NCBI GenBank assembly: GCA_030536255.1
Contig: JAUNQI010000009.1
Span: 31,956 to 89,343, forward strand
DNA: 57,388 bases
Direction: 5' to 3'
Origin: Eubacteriales bacterium
GTDB lineage: Bacteria; Bacillota; Clostridia; Oscillospirales; Oscillospiraceae
The notes beneath the pieces are model-generated. The model was not told the DNA's origin and made no database searches. It was given only the letters and a program-made list of their open reading frames with translations. Shown here piece after piece: positions 49,364 to 57,388 of the stretch (the first letter of the stretch is position 1; each line of letters starts with the position of its first letter). The position numbers and the translations under genes were made by a program.

Positions 49364-51705
49364 CTGAAAATGATCTCCCCGTCTGAAAGACGGACGGCGA
49401 TGACCTTTTCCTGATCCGATGCAACGGCGATTCCGTCATAGATCTTAATTTCTGCGAACATCGGATCAACAGGAAATTCGCAGGCTGCTTTTTCATTTTC
49501 ATCATAGAGCGTGCATTTCCCGGCTTCCGAAACGGAAAGATACCATTCTCCACGGACCAGATCCTCTACGGGATAAACATAAGAGGTGCTGTGCCAGCGC
49601 TCGGTGTAGTCGCTGCCGAATACTGTGGTTTCCCATTCGCCGTTTTCGTTTGTTCTGCTGAGCGTGAAATACGGAAGTGCTGCGGAGGAGGTCAGCGTGT
49701 AAAGCTGACTTGCGTATTCAAAGCCTTCAAATAGCCGGATTTCTTCTGTTGACAAAGAGAAGAGCGTGACGCCGGACTCGTCGCTGTGCCAGAAGATACC
49801 CTCCGGTAAAAGCTCATACCATCCGTCTTCACCATCGGGAAAGATTGCGTTACCGGACCGGTCATAGTATTTCCCGTCAACACAGAAACCGTAACCGGTC
49901 ACATACCCGTATTGTCCGGGAATCGTACAGACGGTATGGAAGTCTTTGTCGATGAAGCGGATCACGCCGTCAGCGGCGATTCCGGCAATACCGTTTTGGA
50001 AAGGATAGATCTTATAACTGCCTGAGGGAATCGAGGTCTTTCCGTCATGGTCGATGAGCTTGCATGTGTTATAGGTATAATTAGTAATGACTGCGTATCC
50101 TTCGGAAAAATCGCCGATGTACTCAAACGGTCCTGCAAGGATATTCCCCGAAAGGTCCAGAAGGTACTGCCCGGTGCTCAGCTCAAGAATATACCGGTCA
50201 TCGCTTTTCCGAATGGACCAGACGGTCATCTGCGGAAGAAACTGATTCTTCAGCGCAGACAGATCCTCATCGGTGAGAAGAACATTCCCATTCAGATCGA
50301 ACACAGTAAAGTCGCTGCTCTCCGCATTCGTTACGGCGAGAACGGCATTTTCAAGCCCGGTGACGGACTCGTAAACGCAGTCGGAAACAAAGTTGCCGTC
50401 CAGTGCTGCAAAGGCGTAGTGGGATTGATCGTCAATTTCCTGCCAGGTTCCGTGATCCTCCAGAATCTGGGCCTCCGTTTTACGGAGCAGCCACACGGGA
50501 AGATATTCCACGTTGCCGGTTGAATTGTTCCAGTAGGAGAGAAGAGAAGCATTGGCATATACGGGGTCTGTGACAATCTCTCCCTTACTGTCAAACAGCC
50601 CGCTCAGATAACCGGCAACATAGGTATTGTCTTCGTAGGAGGTTGTAAGCGCAATTCCATGATAAGGCAGGAGGAATCCGTAGTCATCAGACGCGGTCAG
50701 ATCCTCCACGCGCTCTTTGCTCCGGCGGGAATATCCGGCTTCGGGTTTTATCGCGGCGGAGATATTGCAGGGGACGCTGAATTTCAGCGTGTTGTCTGGC
50801 TCTGTGGGAACATATCCCATTTCTTGCAGGAGCGAACAGCCGGCCTTAGAGGTAAGCCAGGAATAGAGCACTGCCGCGGGATCATCCCCCGGGAGCCCGG
50901 CGTAAATGGCGGTATAATAGGGATTCAGGTGCGGATATGTTCCGTCCGCAATCGTTTCATCAGAGGGAGTAACACCGTCGACGGACAGTATTTTCAGTCC
51001 AGCGGCTTTTTTCATGTCATTTGCATAATAATAGACGCTGTATCCGATGGCATTTGCGGAATTGTCGTAGCTTTTTACGGCGGTCATCAGCTCGCCCATT
51101 TCAGTGGCAACAAAGTCCTCCACCGGGTCTGTCATGGGAATGTCTCCCATAACGTGCTTGAGCATGAGCGCCTGGGAGCCTGCTCCGGCATTTCGCTGAA
51201 ACGCGGCAATGGGTGCGTCCTCTCCGCCGACATCCTTCCAGTTTGTGATTTTTCCGGAATAAATATCGCGGATCTGGTGAGTGGAGAGATCATTCACGGG
51301 GTTGTTTTCATTGACAACGAAGATCAGCGCATCAGTGGCAAAGGGCTTGATCGCGTATTCAAATCCTGCCGCCTCCATTTCGTCAAATGCAGCCTGCTCC
51401 GGCTGGCCGGAAATGATGATGTCGCAGGCGCCGGAAGCGAGATTCCGGAAGCTCTGTGTGGTTTTATGAAATTCGATCAGCTCATCGGTATTCTCCTCAC
51501 CGGGCAGGAGAGCTGCGGCGATGGCCTTACCCAGCGGAACGCAGGAGGTGGAGCCGTCGATCACGGGAAAGCTTTCCCGTGTGAATACGAACTCCGGCAT
51601 TTCTTCCGCCTGCGCGGCGAAGGAGAAACAAAGGGAAAAAACCATAGCAAGAAGCAGGCAGAGGGAGATCCTCCGGCGGAGAATCCTTCGGTTTGCTGTA
51701 TTCAT
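49336..51705 (-). CDS. PstS-like binding domain fused to WG-like repeat region, secreted
   Basis: A 789-residue exported protein. The signal peptide is residues 1 to about 33 (ends AAQA before EE). Residues about 35-310 look like a phosphate-binding-protein-type domain: VIDGSTSCVPLGKAIAAALL, DIIISGQPEQAAFDEME, FVVNENNPVNDLSTHQIRDIYSGKITNWKDVGG, FQRNAGAGSQALM and NAIGYSVYYYANDM. Residues about 400-789 are Tyr/Asp/Gly-rich with repeated LFD/LID-x-DGK/NG units, such as VFDLNGNVLL, LLDLSGNILAGPFEYIG and LIDHDGKTSI, resembling WG/KWG beta-repeats. No pst permease or ATPase genes are near, so sensing or adhesion is as likely as transport. AAGGA lies 5 nt before the ATG. Confidence 0.78.
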   Translation of the reverse strand: MNTANRRILRRRISLCLLLAMVFSLCFSFAAQAEEMPEFVFTRESFPVIDGSTSCVPLGKAIAAALLPGEENTDELIEFHKTTQSFRNLASGACDIIISGQPEQAAFDEMEAAGFEYAIKPFATDALIFVVNENNPVNDLSTHQIRDIYSGKITNWKDVGGEDAPIAAFQRNAGAGSQALMLKHVMGDIPMTDPVEDFVATEMGELMTAVKSYDNSANAIGYSVYYYANDMKKAAGLKILSVDGVTPSDETIADGTYPHLNPYYTAIYAGLPGDDPAAVLYSWLTSKAGCSLLQEMGYVPTEPDNTLKFSVPCNISAAIKPEAGYSRRSKERVEDLTASDDYGFLLPYHGIALTTSYEDNTYVAGYLSGLFDSKGEIVTDPVYANASLLSYWNNSTGNVEYLPVWLLRKTEAQILEDHGTWQEIDDQSHYAFAALDGNFVSDCVYESVTGLENAVLAVTNAESSDFTVFDLNGNVLLTDEDLSALKNQFLPQMTVWSIRKSDDRYILELSTGQYLLDLSGNILAGPFEYIGDFSEGYAVITNYTYNTCKLIDHDGKTSIPSGSYKIYPFQNGIAGIAADGVIRFIDKDFHTVCTIPGQYGYVTGYGFCVDGKYYDRSGNAIFPDGEDGWYELLPEGIFWHSDESGVTLFSLSTEEIRLFEGFEYASQLYTLTSSAALPYFTLSRTNENGEWETTVFGSDYTERWHSTSYVYPVEDLVRGEWYLSVSEAGKCTLYDENEKAACEFPVDPMFAEIKIYDGIAVASDQEKVIAVRLSDGEIIFSYSLTMWSE

Positions 51706-51865
51706 ATAATTCCTTCCTATTTTCAGTAATTATTTTTCTTATCATTTATATTATACGTCGGAAAAGTGTGCGGAACTTGAACGGAGTGTGAATAAAACAG
51801 AATGACGTCGGACAAAACCGACGGCGTTTTTCCGGCATCGGAGAGATAATTTCCAAAACTGTCTC

Positions 51866-51894
51866 TTGACGGATTCCCTCAGGGCGTGTATTAT
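51866..51894 (+). promoter_or_regulatory. Promoter for the lexA operon
   Basis: TTGACG (51866-51871), 17-nt spacer, TATTAT (51889-51894). Confidence 0.65.
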
Positions 51895-51905
51895 ACAGAA
51901 TATAA

Positions 51906-51923
51906 GAGAAACAAATGTTTCTC
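51906..51923. promoter_or_regulatory. LexA operator candidate (18-bp palindrome)
   Basis: GAGAAACA-AA-TGTTTCTC is a perfect palindrome that starts 11 nt after the -10 of the lexA promoter, so bound repressor would block transcription. It differs from the Bacillus SOS box (GAAC-N4-GTTC) by an extra A/T in each arm. Autoregulation by LexA is the simplest explanation. Confidence 0.65.
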
Positions 51924-51947
51924 ATATAAAGAAAGGTGCTTTCGCTT

Positions 51948-52556
51948 ATGCGCACGAAGAACGCAGATCATATAGAAGCCATTGAGAAATTTATCAGCAG
52001 CTATGTTGACGAATATGGATCTTCACCTTCCGTACAGGAAATCGCGGACGGAGTAGGTGTATCAAAGCCGACGGCCAGCCGGTACGTCAGCTATATGCGG
52101 GATAACGGCATCCTGGAGTGTAATGGCAACCACCGCAGCATTATCACCAGCAAGGATAAGCAGACCCGTCAGCAGACTCTTCGGGTTCCGGTCCTCGGTA
52201 TGGTATCCTGCGGCATTCCGAAGCTGGCGGAAGAGAATATTGAGGAATATGTACGGCTCCCGGTATCGCTGTTCGGCAGGGGAGACTTCTATCTCCTCCG
52301 GGCAAACGGCGATTCGATGATCGAGGCCGGTATTGATGACGGGGACTTTGTCCTGATCCGGCAGCAGAACTTCGCCGATGAAGGGCAGATCGTTGTGGCT
52401 CTCATAAAAGACGAAGCAACGCTGAAACGTTTTTATCCCGATTACAGAAACGGCATTATCCGTCTGCATCCGGAGAATCATACCATGAAAGATATTATCG
52501 TTGACAGCTGTATCATTCAGGGGGTAGCCGTCAGGGTCCTGAAGGATCTGGAGTAA
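51948..52556 (+). CDS. lexA: LexA SOS repressor
   Basis: Represses the SOS regulon and cleaves itself when RecA is activated. From the ATG at 51948 (AAAGGTG 9 nt upstream; a GTG at 51936 would contain the SD) it has 202 residues. A winged-helix domain (about 1-65, SPSVQEIADGVGVSKPTASRYVSYM) is joined to a peptidase domain with the cleavage site VSCGIP (Cys88-Gly89), Ser123 in GDSMIEAG and Lys160 in LIKDEATLKRF. The cleavage bond is Cys-Gly, as in UmuD, rather than the common Ala-Gly. First gene of an SOS operon. Confidence 0.95.
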   Translation: MRTKNADHIEAIEKFISSYVDEYGSSPSVQEIADGVGVSKPTASRYVSYMRDNGILECNGNHRSIITSKDKQTRQQTLRVPVLGMVSCGIPKLAEENIEEYVRLPVSLFGRGDFYLLRANGDSMIEAGIDDGDFVLIRQQNFADEGQIVVALIKDEATLKRFYPDYRNGIIRLHPENHTMKDIIVDSCIIQGVAVRVLKDLE

Positions 52557-52568
52557 GAGAAATCAGCT

Positions 52569-53918
52569 ATGCCCGGGTTACAAGGAATCTTCCTGTGTAT
52601 CGATATGAAGTGCTTTTACGCCTCTGTGGAATGTGCCGAAAGGCAGTTGAATCCATTTGAGACCTGCCTTGTGGTGGCCGATGAGACCAGAGGGAAAAAT
52701 GCGCTTTGTCTTGCAATTTCTCCGAAGATGAAGGCTCTCGGCATCAAAAACCGCTGCCGCCTGTCGGAAATTCCGAAAAACGTCCGGTATATCATTGCTC
52801 CGCCCCGGATGCAACTTTACATTGATTATGCCGCGGATATCTATGCCATCTATCTGAATTATTTTTCCCCGAATGATATTCATGTGTACAGTATTGACGA
52901 GAGCTTTATCGACGCAACGTCTTATCTCAGAACGTACAGCATGACTCCGAAGCAGCTTGCAAAGACGCTGATGGATGAAATCGCTGACAGACTTCAGATT
53001 CCGTCCACCGCCGGGATCGGCACGAATCTTTACCTTGCCAAGATTGCGCTGGATATTACGGCAAAATATGCAAAGGATCATATGGGTTATCTGGATGAAG
53101 AGCTGTACCGGCAGACGCTGTGGGACTATGAGCCGCTGTCGGATTTCTGGCAGGTATCCGCAGGGTCTGTGAAGCGCCTGTCCCGCTACGGTATCCATAC
53201 GATGCGCGGCATTGCCGAGGCGCAGGAGCAGAAAATCTACAAAGCTTTCGGCAAGAATGCCGAGATTCTGATCGAACATTCGTGGGGAAGAGAGAACTGC
53301 CGGATGGAGGATATCAAGAACTACAGGGGAAAGACCTATTCGGTGTCTTTTTCACAGATCCTCCCAAGGGACTACAGCTACGAGGAAGCCCGGATTGTGA
53401 TACAGGAAATGGTGTTGCACGGATCCCATGAGCTTATGAAACGGAAGGTTATTGCACCGAAGGTGTGGCTCGGTGTGGGCTACACCTACCGGTCTGAAAT
53501 ACCCGTCAGCAAAGGAACTATCCGGCTGATCAGCGCTACCAGCGTTAATTCTCTGCTGCAGGAAGCGGCTGTGCCGCTATATGACAGGCTGGCCGACCGG
53601 AAGACTCCAATCCGCAGGCTGGCCATCGCATTCTGTGATGTGGTGGATGAGGGATGCGAGGGATACGACCTTTTTACGGACTGGGAAGCCATTGAACGGG
53701 AAAAGGTAAGGGAACGGGCAATTCTGGAAATTGCCGATAAATACGGAAAAAACGCCCTGCTGCGCGGCACCAGCTATCGGACCGCAGCGACACAGAAAGA
53801 ACGGAACGAAATGATTGGCGGGCACAAGGCGGGATATGATGATTTGAGCAGAACGCGAGAGACAGTTTATACCCATGAATTCTATCAGGAAAACAAAGGA
53901 CGGAAAAGAATAATATGA
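52569..53918 (+). CDS. Y-family DNA polymerase (DinB/UmuC type)
   Basis: A 449-residue translesion polymerase. The catalytic acidic residues are in CIDMKCFYASVE (near residue 10) and YSIDESFID (near 113). RLSEIPKNVRYIIAPPRMQLYI gives the fingers region, TAGIGTNLYLAKIALD precedes the helix-hairpin-helix part, and a little-finger domain (KTYSVSFSQILPRDYSY onward) is present. It belongs to the longer UmuC/UvrX-like branch of Firmicutes rather than minimal DinB. The C-terminal ~50 residues (RTAATQKERNEMIGGHKAGY) are typical of that branch. It starts 12 nt after lexA, so it is SOS-induced. The SD is weak. The stop overlaps the next start. Confidence 0.93.
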   Translation: MPGLQGIFLCIDMKCFYASVECAERQLNPFETCLVVADETRGKNALCLAISPKMKALGIKNRCRLSEIPKNVRYIIAPPRMQLYIDYAADIYAIYLNYFSPNDIHVYSIDESFIDATSYLRTYSMTPKQLAKTLMDEIADRLQIPSTAGIGTNLYLAKIALDITAKYAKDHMGYLDEELYRQTLWDYEPLSDFWQVSAGSVKRLSRYGIHTMRGIAEAQEQKIYKAFGKNAEILIEHSWGRENCRMEDIKNYRGKTYSVSFSQILPRDYSYEEARIVIQEMVLHGSHELMKRKVIAPKVWLGVGYTYRSEIPVSKGTIRLISATSVNSLLQEAAVPLYDRLADRKTPIRRLAIAFCDVVDEGCEGYDLFTDWEAIEREKVRERAILEIADKYGKNALLRGTSYRTAATQKERNEMIGGHKAGYDDLSRTRETVYTHEFYQENKGRKRII

Positions 53919-54967
53919 TGGAACAAACAAAGAAACGAATCGAATATCTGGATATTGCCAAGGCCATTGCGATTTTTCTTGTTGTCGTTGGCCATGTGGC
54001 ACAAGCCTATGACGCCCCGTATTGGCGAGTTGCAATCTACTCGTTTCATATGCCGCTTTTTTTCATAGTATCGGGTATTACCACATCGCGTCACATAAAG
54101 GTTGAAAAATACTATTCCGGTAAAGCCTGGTGGACGTTCATTAAGAAGAATATTTTCGCACTCCTGATTCCGTACCTGATCTGGGCTTTGATTTTTATGC
54201 CGTTTGATTTTGCGAAGCTGCCGGGTATCTTTTACGGTTCCTGGGATATGCTCAATACAATCGGAACCAATGTGGCCCTGTGGTACCTGCCGGCGTTATT
54301 TCTGGCAAGGCTTGAAATGAACGGGATACTGGCAGTTTCAGCCAGACTGAAACTGCCGAGGAGAATTTTCGCTCTTATTTGTGCTGTTTTAGCCTTTGTC
54401 ATAGCCTTTGTTATTCCGTACCCGAAAATAGGTTATCCGTTGGGATTTGCCCATTCGCTGATCGGACTGGGCTTCATGCTGATCGGTTATGCGTGCAAAG
54501 ATATTTTGGATGCAGTCAGTAAGAAAGCAATATGGATTCAATTGATCATCATGGCCGCGGCTCTTGCGCTGTTCTTTTTCGGTACCACAAGGGAAGATAT
54601 ACAACTCGTCACAATGTTCAGCTTCCAGTTCGGCAATAAATTCTGGTTCTTCTGGAATGCGCTAAGCGGAACACTTGCTGTTTTCATGCTGTCCAGTGTA
54701 CTTTCGTCGGTTCGCAGGCAAGTCGGAGAAGGAAAGATCTATCGCTTTATCGTTTGGCTTGGGCAGAATACGATTGGCATCTATCTGCTTCATCTGCCGT
54801 TTGCCCGAAACTTCATCGCACCGCTGCTCGACAGTGTCGGGATCCCGCGATTAAGCTTTTGGGGTGCGCTGGTCGATGGCGTAATTGTTATGGCAATTTG
54901 TTGTGTCCTCGTGAAATTTATTGAAAAATACATCCCGCAGCTTTTCGGCAGAAACATCAGCTTCTGA
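53915..54967 (+). CDS. Membrane acyltransferase family 3 protein
   Basis: A 350-residue integral membrane protein with about ten segments. The opening RIEYLDIAKAIAIFLVVVGHVAQ and IYSFHMPLFFIVSGI are the classic Acyl_transf_3 (OafA/NodX-like) motifs, with the catalytic-type His in VVGH. Members O-acetylate cell-surface glycans. The ATG overlaps the polymerase stop (ATGA), so it lies in the lexA operon, which is unusual for this family. It could be SOS-coupled surface modification or simple read-through (inference). A perfect terminator follows. Confidence 0.9.
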   Translation: MMEQTKKRIEYLDIAKAIAIFLVVVGHVAQAYDAPYWRVAIYSFHMPLFFIVSGITTSRHIKVEKYYSGKAWWTFIKKNIFALLIPYLIWALIFMPFDFAKLPGIFYGSWDMLNTIGTNVALWYLPALFLARLEMNGILAVSARLKLPRRIFALICAVLAFVIAFVIPYPKIGYPLGFAHSLIGLGFMLIGYACKDILDAVSKKAIWIQLIIMAAALALFFFGTTREDIQLVTMFSFQFGNKFWFFWNALSGTLAVFMLSSVLSSVRRQVGEGKIYRFIVWLGQNTIGIYLLHLPFARNFIAPLLDSVGIPRLSFWGALVDGVIVMAICCVLVKFIEKYIPQLFGRNISF

Positions 54968-55010
54968 CTCCATCCGGAACACCTGATGTATTAACAGTAA
55001 GAAAAATAAA

Positions 55011-55054
55011 AAAGGTTACATGAAAGGACTCATCCAATCGTGTAACCTTTTTTT
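55011..55054. terminator. Terminator of the lexA operon
   Basis: AAAGGTTACA (55011-55020) pairs perfectly with TGTAACCTTT (55041-55050), followed by a T-run. An A-rich left flank also allows termination of the convergent two-component operon. Confidence 0.9.
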
Positions 55055-55123
55055 CAGCTGAGCACAGTTTGAGGACGTCAAAAAAATAATCTTGTGAAAA
55101 TCCCTTATTGAATGCTCTTTTGA

Positions 55124-56692
55124 TTATTTTATTTCATTGCGATATTCTGATGGAGTCATTCCTGTGTTTTTCTTAAATGTCGAAGAAAAATAATACTGAT
55201 TCGAGAAACCGACTTCTTCTGAAATATCTTTTATCGGCTTATCAGTTCTTGCTAATAAATCGCTTGCTACAGTTATTCTTCTATCTACGATTGCATCCGT
55301 TATATTTATTCCGGTAAGTTTCTTATACAAACTACTAAGATAATTGGAAGTTACACCGACATATTCGGCAATATCTGTTATTCTAAGGTCGCATTTTTTG
55401 TAATTATCTGAAATAAAACTATCCACTTTCGAAGATAGCATTTTATGATAAGATTGCATATCTTTATTAAATAATTCGCAAATTTGTAAGCAAATCTCCT
55501 CTAACCAATTAATAAAATCATCGAGTGTGGAAACTTTATCTATCTGTGGTATCTGTTTTATCATCAGATTTTCAGCACATCCATTTTTCTTTGCAAATTC
55601 AATAGTATTTCGGGCTGTATCAATTATAGCTAATATTATTGTAATTTTATCTGTGTTTTTGCGTGCGAATTCATAATAAAATGTCCTTATAAATTTAGAC
55701 AGTCCGTCTTTTTCGTTTTTACAAATTAGGCTGATCAATTCTTCGCTTTGATTTCCAACATAGAAATCACTATAGTTCTTGGAGTTTATTGACTGATAAT
55801 CAAATACTCTATCATTAGGATAGATAAATCTATATTCCATAGCATCTCTGGCTGATTTATATGAAAAATAAATTTCTCCTAAATTATTAACTGGTTTTCC
55901 TATTCCAATAATAATGTTTTCATTTTCCGGAACATCAAGCAATGATATTATATGACTTGTCGTTTTTGTCCAATTATCCGGCTTTTGTGATTTGCTTATT
56001 CCAATTATTGACGTTGTAGACGATAATTTTTTTATGGAATAATATATGTCATTTTCTGGATAAAGCTTAGAAAGCTTGTTATCCAGTTTTATTAATTCTC
56101 TTTGCCTGTTTTCTATGTTAATTCTTGGTATTAAGTTCTGTTGATCTTCATATGATAAATGAATACAAATGTATATTTTATTATCTGTTTTGATATTAAA
56201 AAAAGAAGAATATTTTTTTATTTCATCATCTGAAAACGGCCTTTCTAAAAGGCTTTCGAAGAAATTATCTAAGAGCATTGCTTTTCGTTCTTTAAGCTGT
56301 TCATTTATTTCTTCTTCTTCTTTTAAACGCATTACTGCTTTTGCAATGATAGTTTGAAGATAATCAATGGATATTGGTTTTTCTATAAAGTCAAAAGCTC
56401 CCAGACGAATTGCATCCTGAACGTCGTGGATTTCTGCAAAACCGCTTATTAATATGATTTTTGTTTGTGGCTGTTTTTCTAATATTTTTTTTGACAATTC
56501 CAGACCGGATAATTCCGGCATCTTTACATCTGTAATGATTATATCAGCTTTTTCTTTGTCTAACAATTCTAGTGCTGAAACAGGAGAAAAAAAGACATCA
56601 CGTACATAACAACCTAGGGAATCCCAATTAACACTTCGTTTAATAAAATCTGCTATTTTGGGATTATCATCAATTATAAGTATCTTTCTCAT
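55124..56692 (-). CDS. YesN-type response regulator with AraC C-terminus
   Basis: A 522-residue regulator. Receiver domain at 1-120 (LIIDDNPKI, phospho-acceptor Asp55 in IITDVKMPE, Lys in FIEKPIS near 105), a long middle region (about 130-415) of unknown ligand function, and two AraC helix-turn-helix motifs at about 420-522 (ITDIAEYVGVTSNYLSSLYKKLTG, then ISEEVGFSNQYYFSSTFKKNTGMTPSEYRN). YesMN systems usually control sugar transport or polysaccharide use. The gene is visibly richer in A+T than the rest of the window, with many ATA/AAA/TTA codons, which suggests transfer. It is 9 nt after the kinase gene. Confidence 0.93.
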   Translation of the reverse strand: MRKILIIDDNPKIADFIKRSVNWDSLGCYVRDVFFSPVSALELLDKEKADIIITDVKMPELSGLELSKKILEKQPQTKIILISGFAEIHDVQDAIRLGAFDFIEKPISIDYLQTIIAKAVMRLKEEEEINEQLKERKAMLLDNFFESLLERPFSDDEIKKYSSFFNIKTDNKIYICIHLSYEDQQNLIPRINIENRQRELIKLDNKLSKLYPENDIYYSIKKLSSTTSIIGISKSQKPDNWTKTTSHIISLLDVPENENIIIGIGKPVNNLGEIYFSYKSARDAMEYRFIYPNDRVFDYQSINSKNYSDFYVGNQSEELISLICKNEKDGLSKFIRTFYYEFARKNTDKITIILAIIDTARNTIEFAKKNGCAENLMIKQIPQIDKVSTLDDFINWLEEICLQICELFNKDMQSYHKMLSSKVDSFISDNYKKCDLRITDIAEYVGVTSNYLSSLYKKLTGINITDAIVDRRITVASDLLARTDKPIKDISEEVGFSNQYYFSSTFKKNTGMTPSEYRNEIK

Positions 56693-56701
56693 TGTGACCT
56701 T

Positions 56702-57388
56702 TCACTCTTGTTTACCGTCGAATATAGGTTTCAGGAAAAAAGTACAAACTGTTCCTTCTCCGATTTTGCTCTGGATATCCAAATGTTTGCTTAACGAATA
56801 ATAAGCTTGCATACGACGATCTACATTGATTAATCCGTAATTATTCTTTGATATTATATCGTTATGATTTAATTTTTCTCTAATTAGTTCCAGATTTTCG
56901 GGAGTAATTCCAGCCCCGTTGTCTGCAATAGAAATCTTAATACTGTCTTCGTAGTACATCATCTTTATTTTAATAATCAGCTCGTCCATTTCGCTGTTAA
57001 TACCATGGATAACCGTATTCTCAATCAGTGGTTGGAAAACAAATTTGCAAATATAGTAATTTTCAATTCCTTCCTCAATTTCAAATTCCCAGTTTATTTT
57101 CAATTTTTTACAGTAGCGAATCATTTGAAGATATAATTCAGTAATATGTAATTCTTGCTCAATTGTAATTAAATCATCCGGTGTTTTCAATATTAACCTA
57201 TAAAATTCTGCCAATTTTCTTATCATATCCATAGCAGAGTTGGAATCACCTGATATAATACAATCGCATACTGAATTTAATGAATTGAAAAGAAAGTGAG
57301 GATTTATTTCAGCCTGAAGAAGCTGATACTTAAGTTTGTTCTCTTGCTCAATCATATTGATATACTGCTCAGTAATATTGTCATTTTT
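56702..57388 (-). CDS. YesM-type sensor histidine kinase (3' part only)
   Basis: The frame stays open to the window edge at 57388, so the N-terminal membrane/sensor part is missing. The visible ~228 residues hold QLLQAEINPHFLFNSLNSV (His phospho-acceptor of the HisKA_YesM family), the N-box FVFQPLIENTVIHGI, IADNGAGITPEN (G1), and NYGLINVDRRMQAYY, followed by IGEGTVCTFFLKP (G2). It phosphorylates the YesN-like regulator encoded next. Same AT-rich composition. The signal it senses cannot be told. Confidence 0.93.
   Translation of the reverse strand, partial: KNDNITEQYINMIEQENKLKYQLLQAEINPHFLFNSLNSVCDCIISGDSNSAMDMIRKLAEFYRLILKTPDDLITIEQELHITELYLQMIRYCKKLKINWEFEIEEGIENYYICKFVFQPLIENTVIHGINSEMDELIIKIKMMYYEDSIKISIADNGAGITPENLELIREKLNHNDIISKNNYGLINVDRRMQAYYSLSKHLDIQSKIGEGTVCTFFLKPIFDGKQE

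Overview
The window looks like a chromosomal segment of an anaerobic, gut- or rumen-type member of the Bacillota, class Clostridia. This rests on strong AGGAGG-type ribosome binding sites, several TTG/GTG starts, Gram-positive style lipoprotein and AxA signal peptides, a LexA plus Y-family polymerase operon, a YesMN-type two-component system, NusG domain II and Gx transporter genes, and many sugar ABC transporters. No lower rank can be supported from sequence alone. No rRNA, CRISPR array, insertion sequence or prophage is visible.

Layout. 1-3800, minus strand: the 5' part of an ABC exporter gene (cut by the window edge), a DUF1015 gene, upp, tsaB and tsaE. 3800-5760: a RodA/FtsW-type glycan polymerase and a DUF975 membrane protein. 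5920-8484: a TetM/EF-G-like GTPase fused to a NYN (YacP-like) domain. 8638-9966: a secreted protein with a C-terminal Ig-like domain. 10137-15628, minus strand: a four-gene sugar operon (L-fucose-isomerase-like protein, FGGY kinase, DUF4432 epimerase-like protein, class II GalT). Divergent from it, 15895-20597 holds an Mgl-type galactose ABC system whose permease has an unusual extracytoplasmic N-terminal extension, followed by a small membrane protein. 20723-25672: a secreted NUP-family protein, an Ig-like lipoprotein, a MsmX/UgpC-type ABC ATPase with an odd leader, and a ZIP metal transporter behind tandem operator-like palindromes. 25890-34431: a second CUT2 sugar ABC system (binding protein, two permeases, ATPase) running into a paralogous isomerase, a PfkB kinase and a mannitol-1-phosphate-dehydrogenase-like protein. 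34526-39617: MATE exporter, AzlCD and PcrA. 39727-40913: class II aldolase, tRNA-Gly and tRNA-Leu. 41094-42520: MBL-fold hydrolase and a GNAT protein.

42722-47253 is an operon of a CrtI-like FAD oxidoreductase, an FAD/NAD/2Fe-2S reductase and the two subunits of aconitase X. It looks like a dehydration-plus-redox pathway with no obvious described counterpart. 47336-49363 holds an exported nitroreductase-like protein with an ApbE-type flavinylation motif (DAVSGAT), next to a NusG-II/Gx-transporter pair of the kind seen in extracellular electron transfer and flavinylation loci. I consider these two regions the best candidates for undescribed biology.

49336-51705 encodes a PstS-like binding domain joined to WG-like repeats. 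51948-54967 is an SOS operon (lexA, Y-family polymerase, membrane acyltransferase) behind an 18-bp palindrome. 55124-57388 is a visibly AT-richer YesN/YesM two-component pair, the kinase cut by the window end.

Coordinates, motifs, hairpins and promoters were read by eye. No database search was run, so family names rest on recognised motifs.
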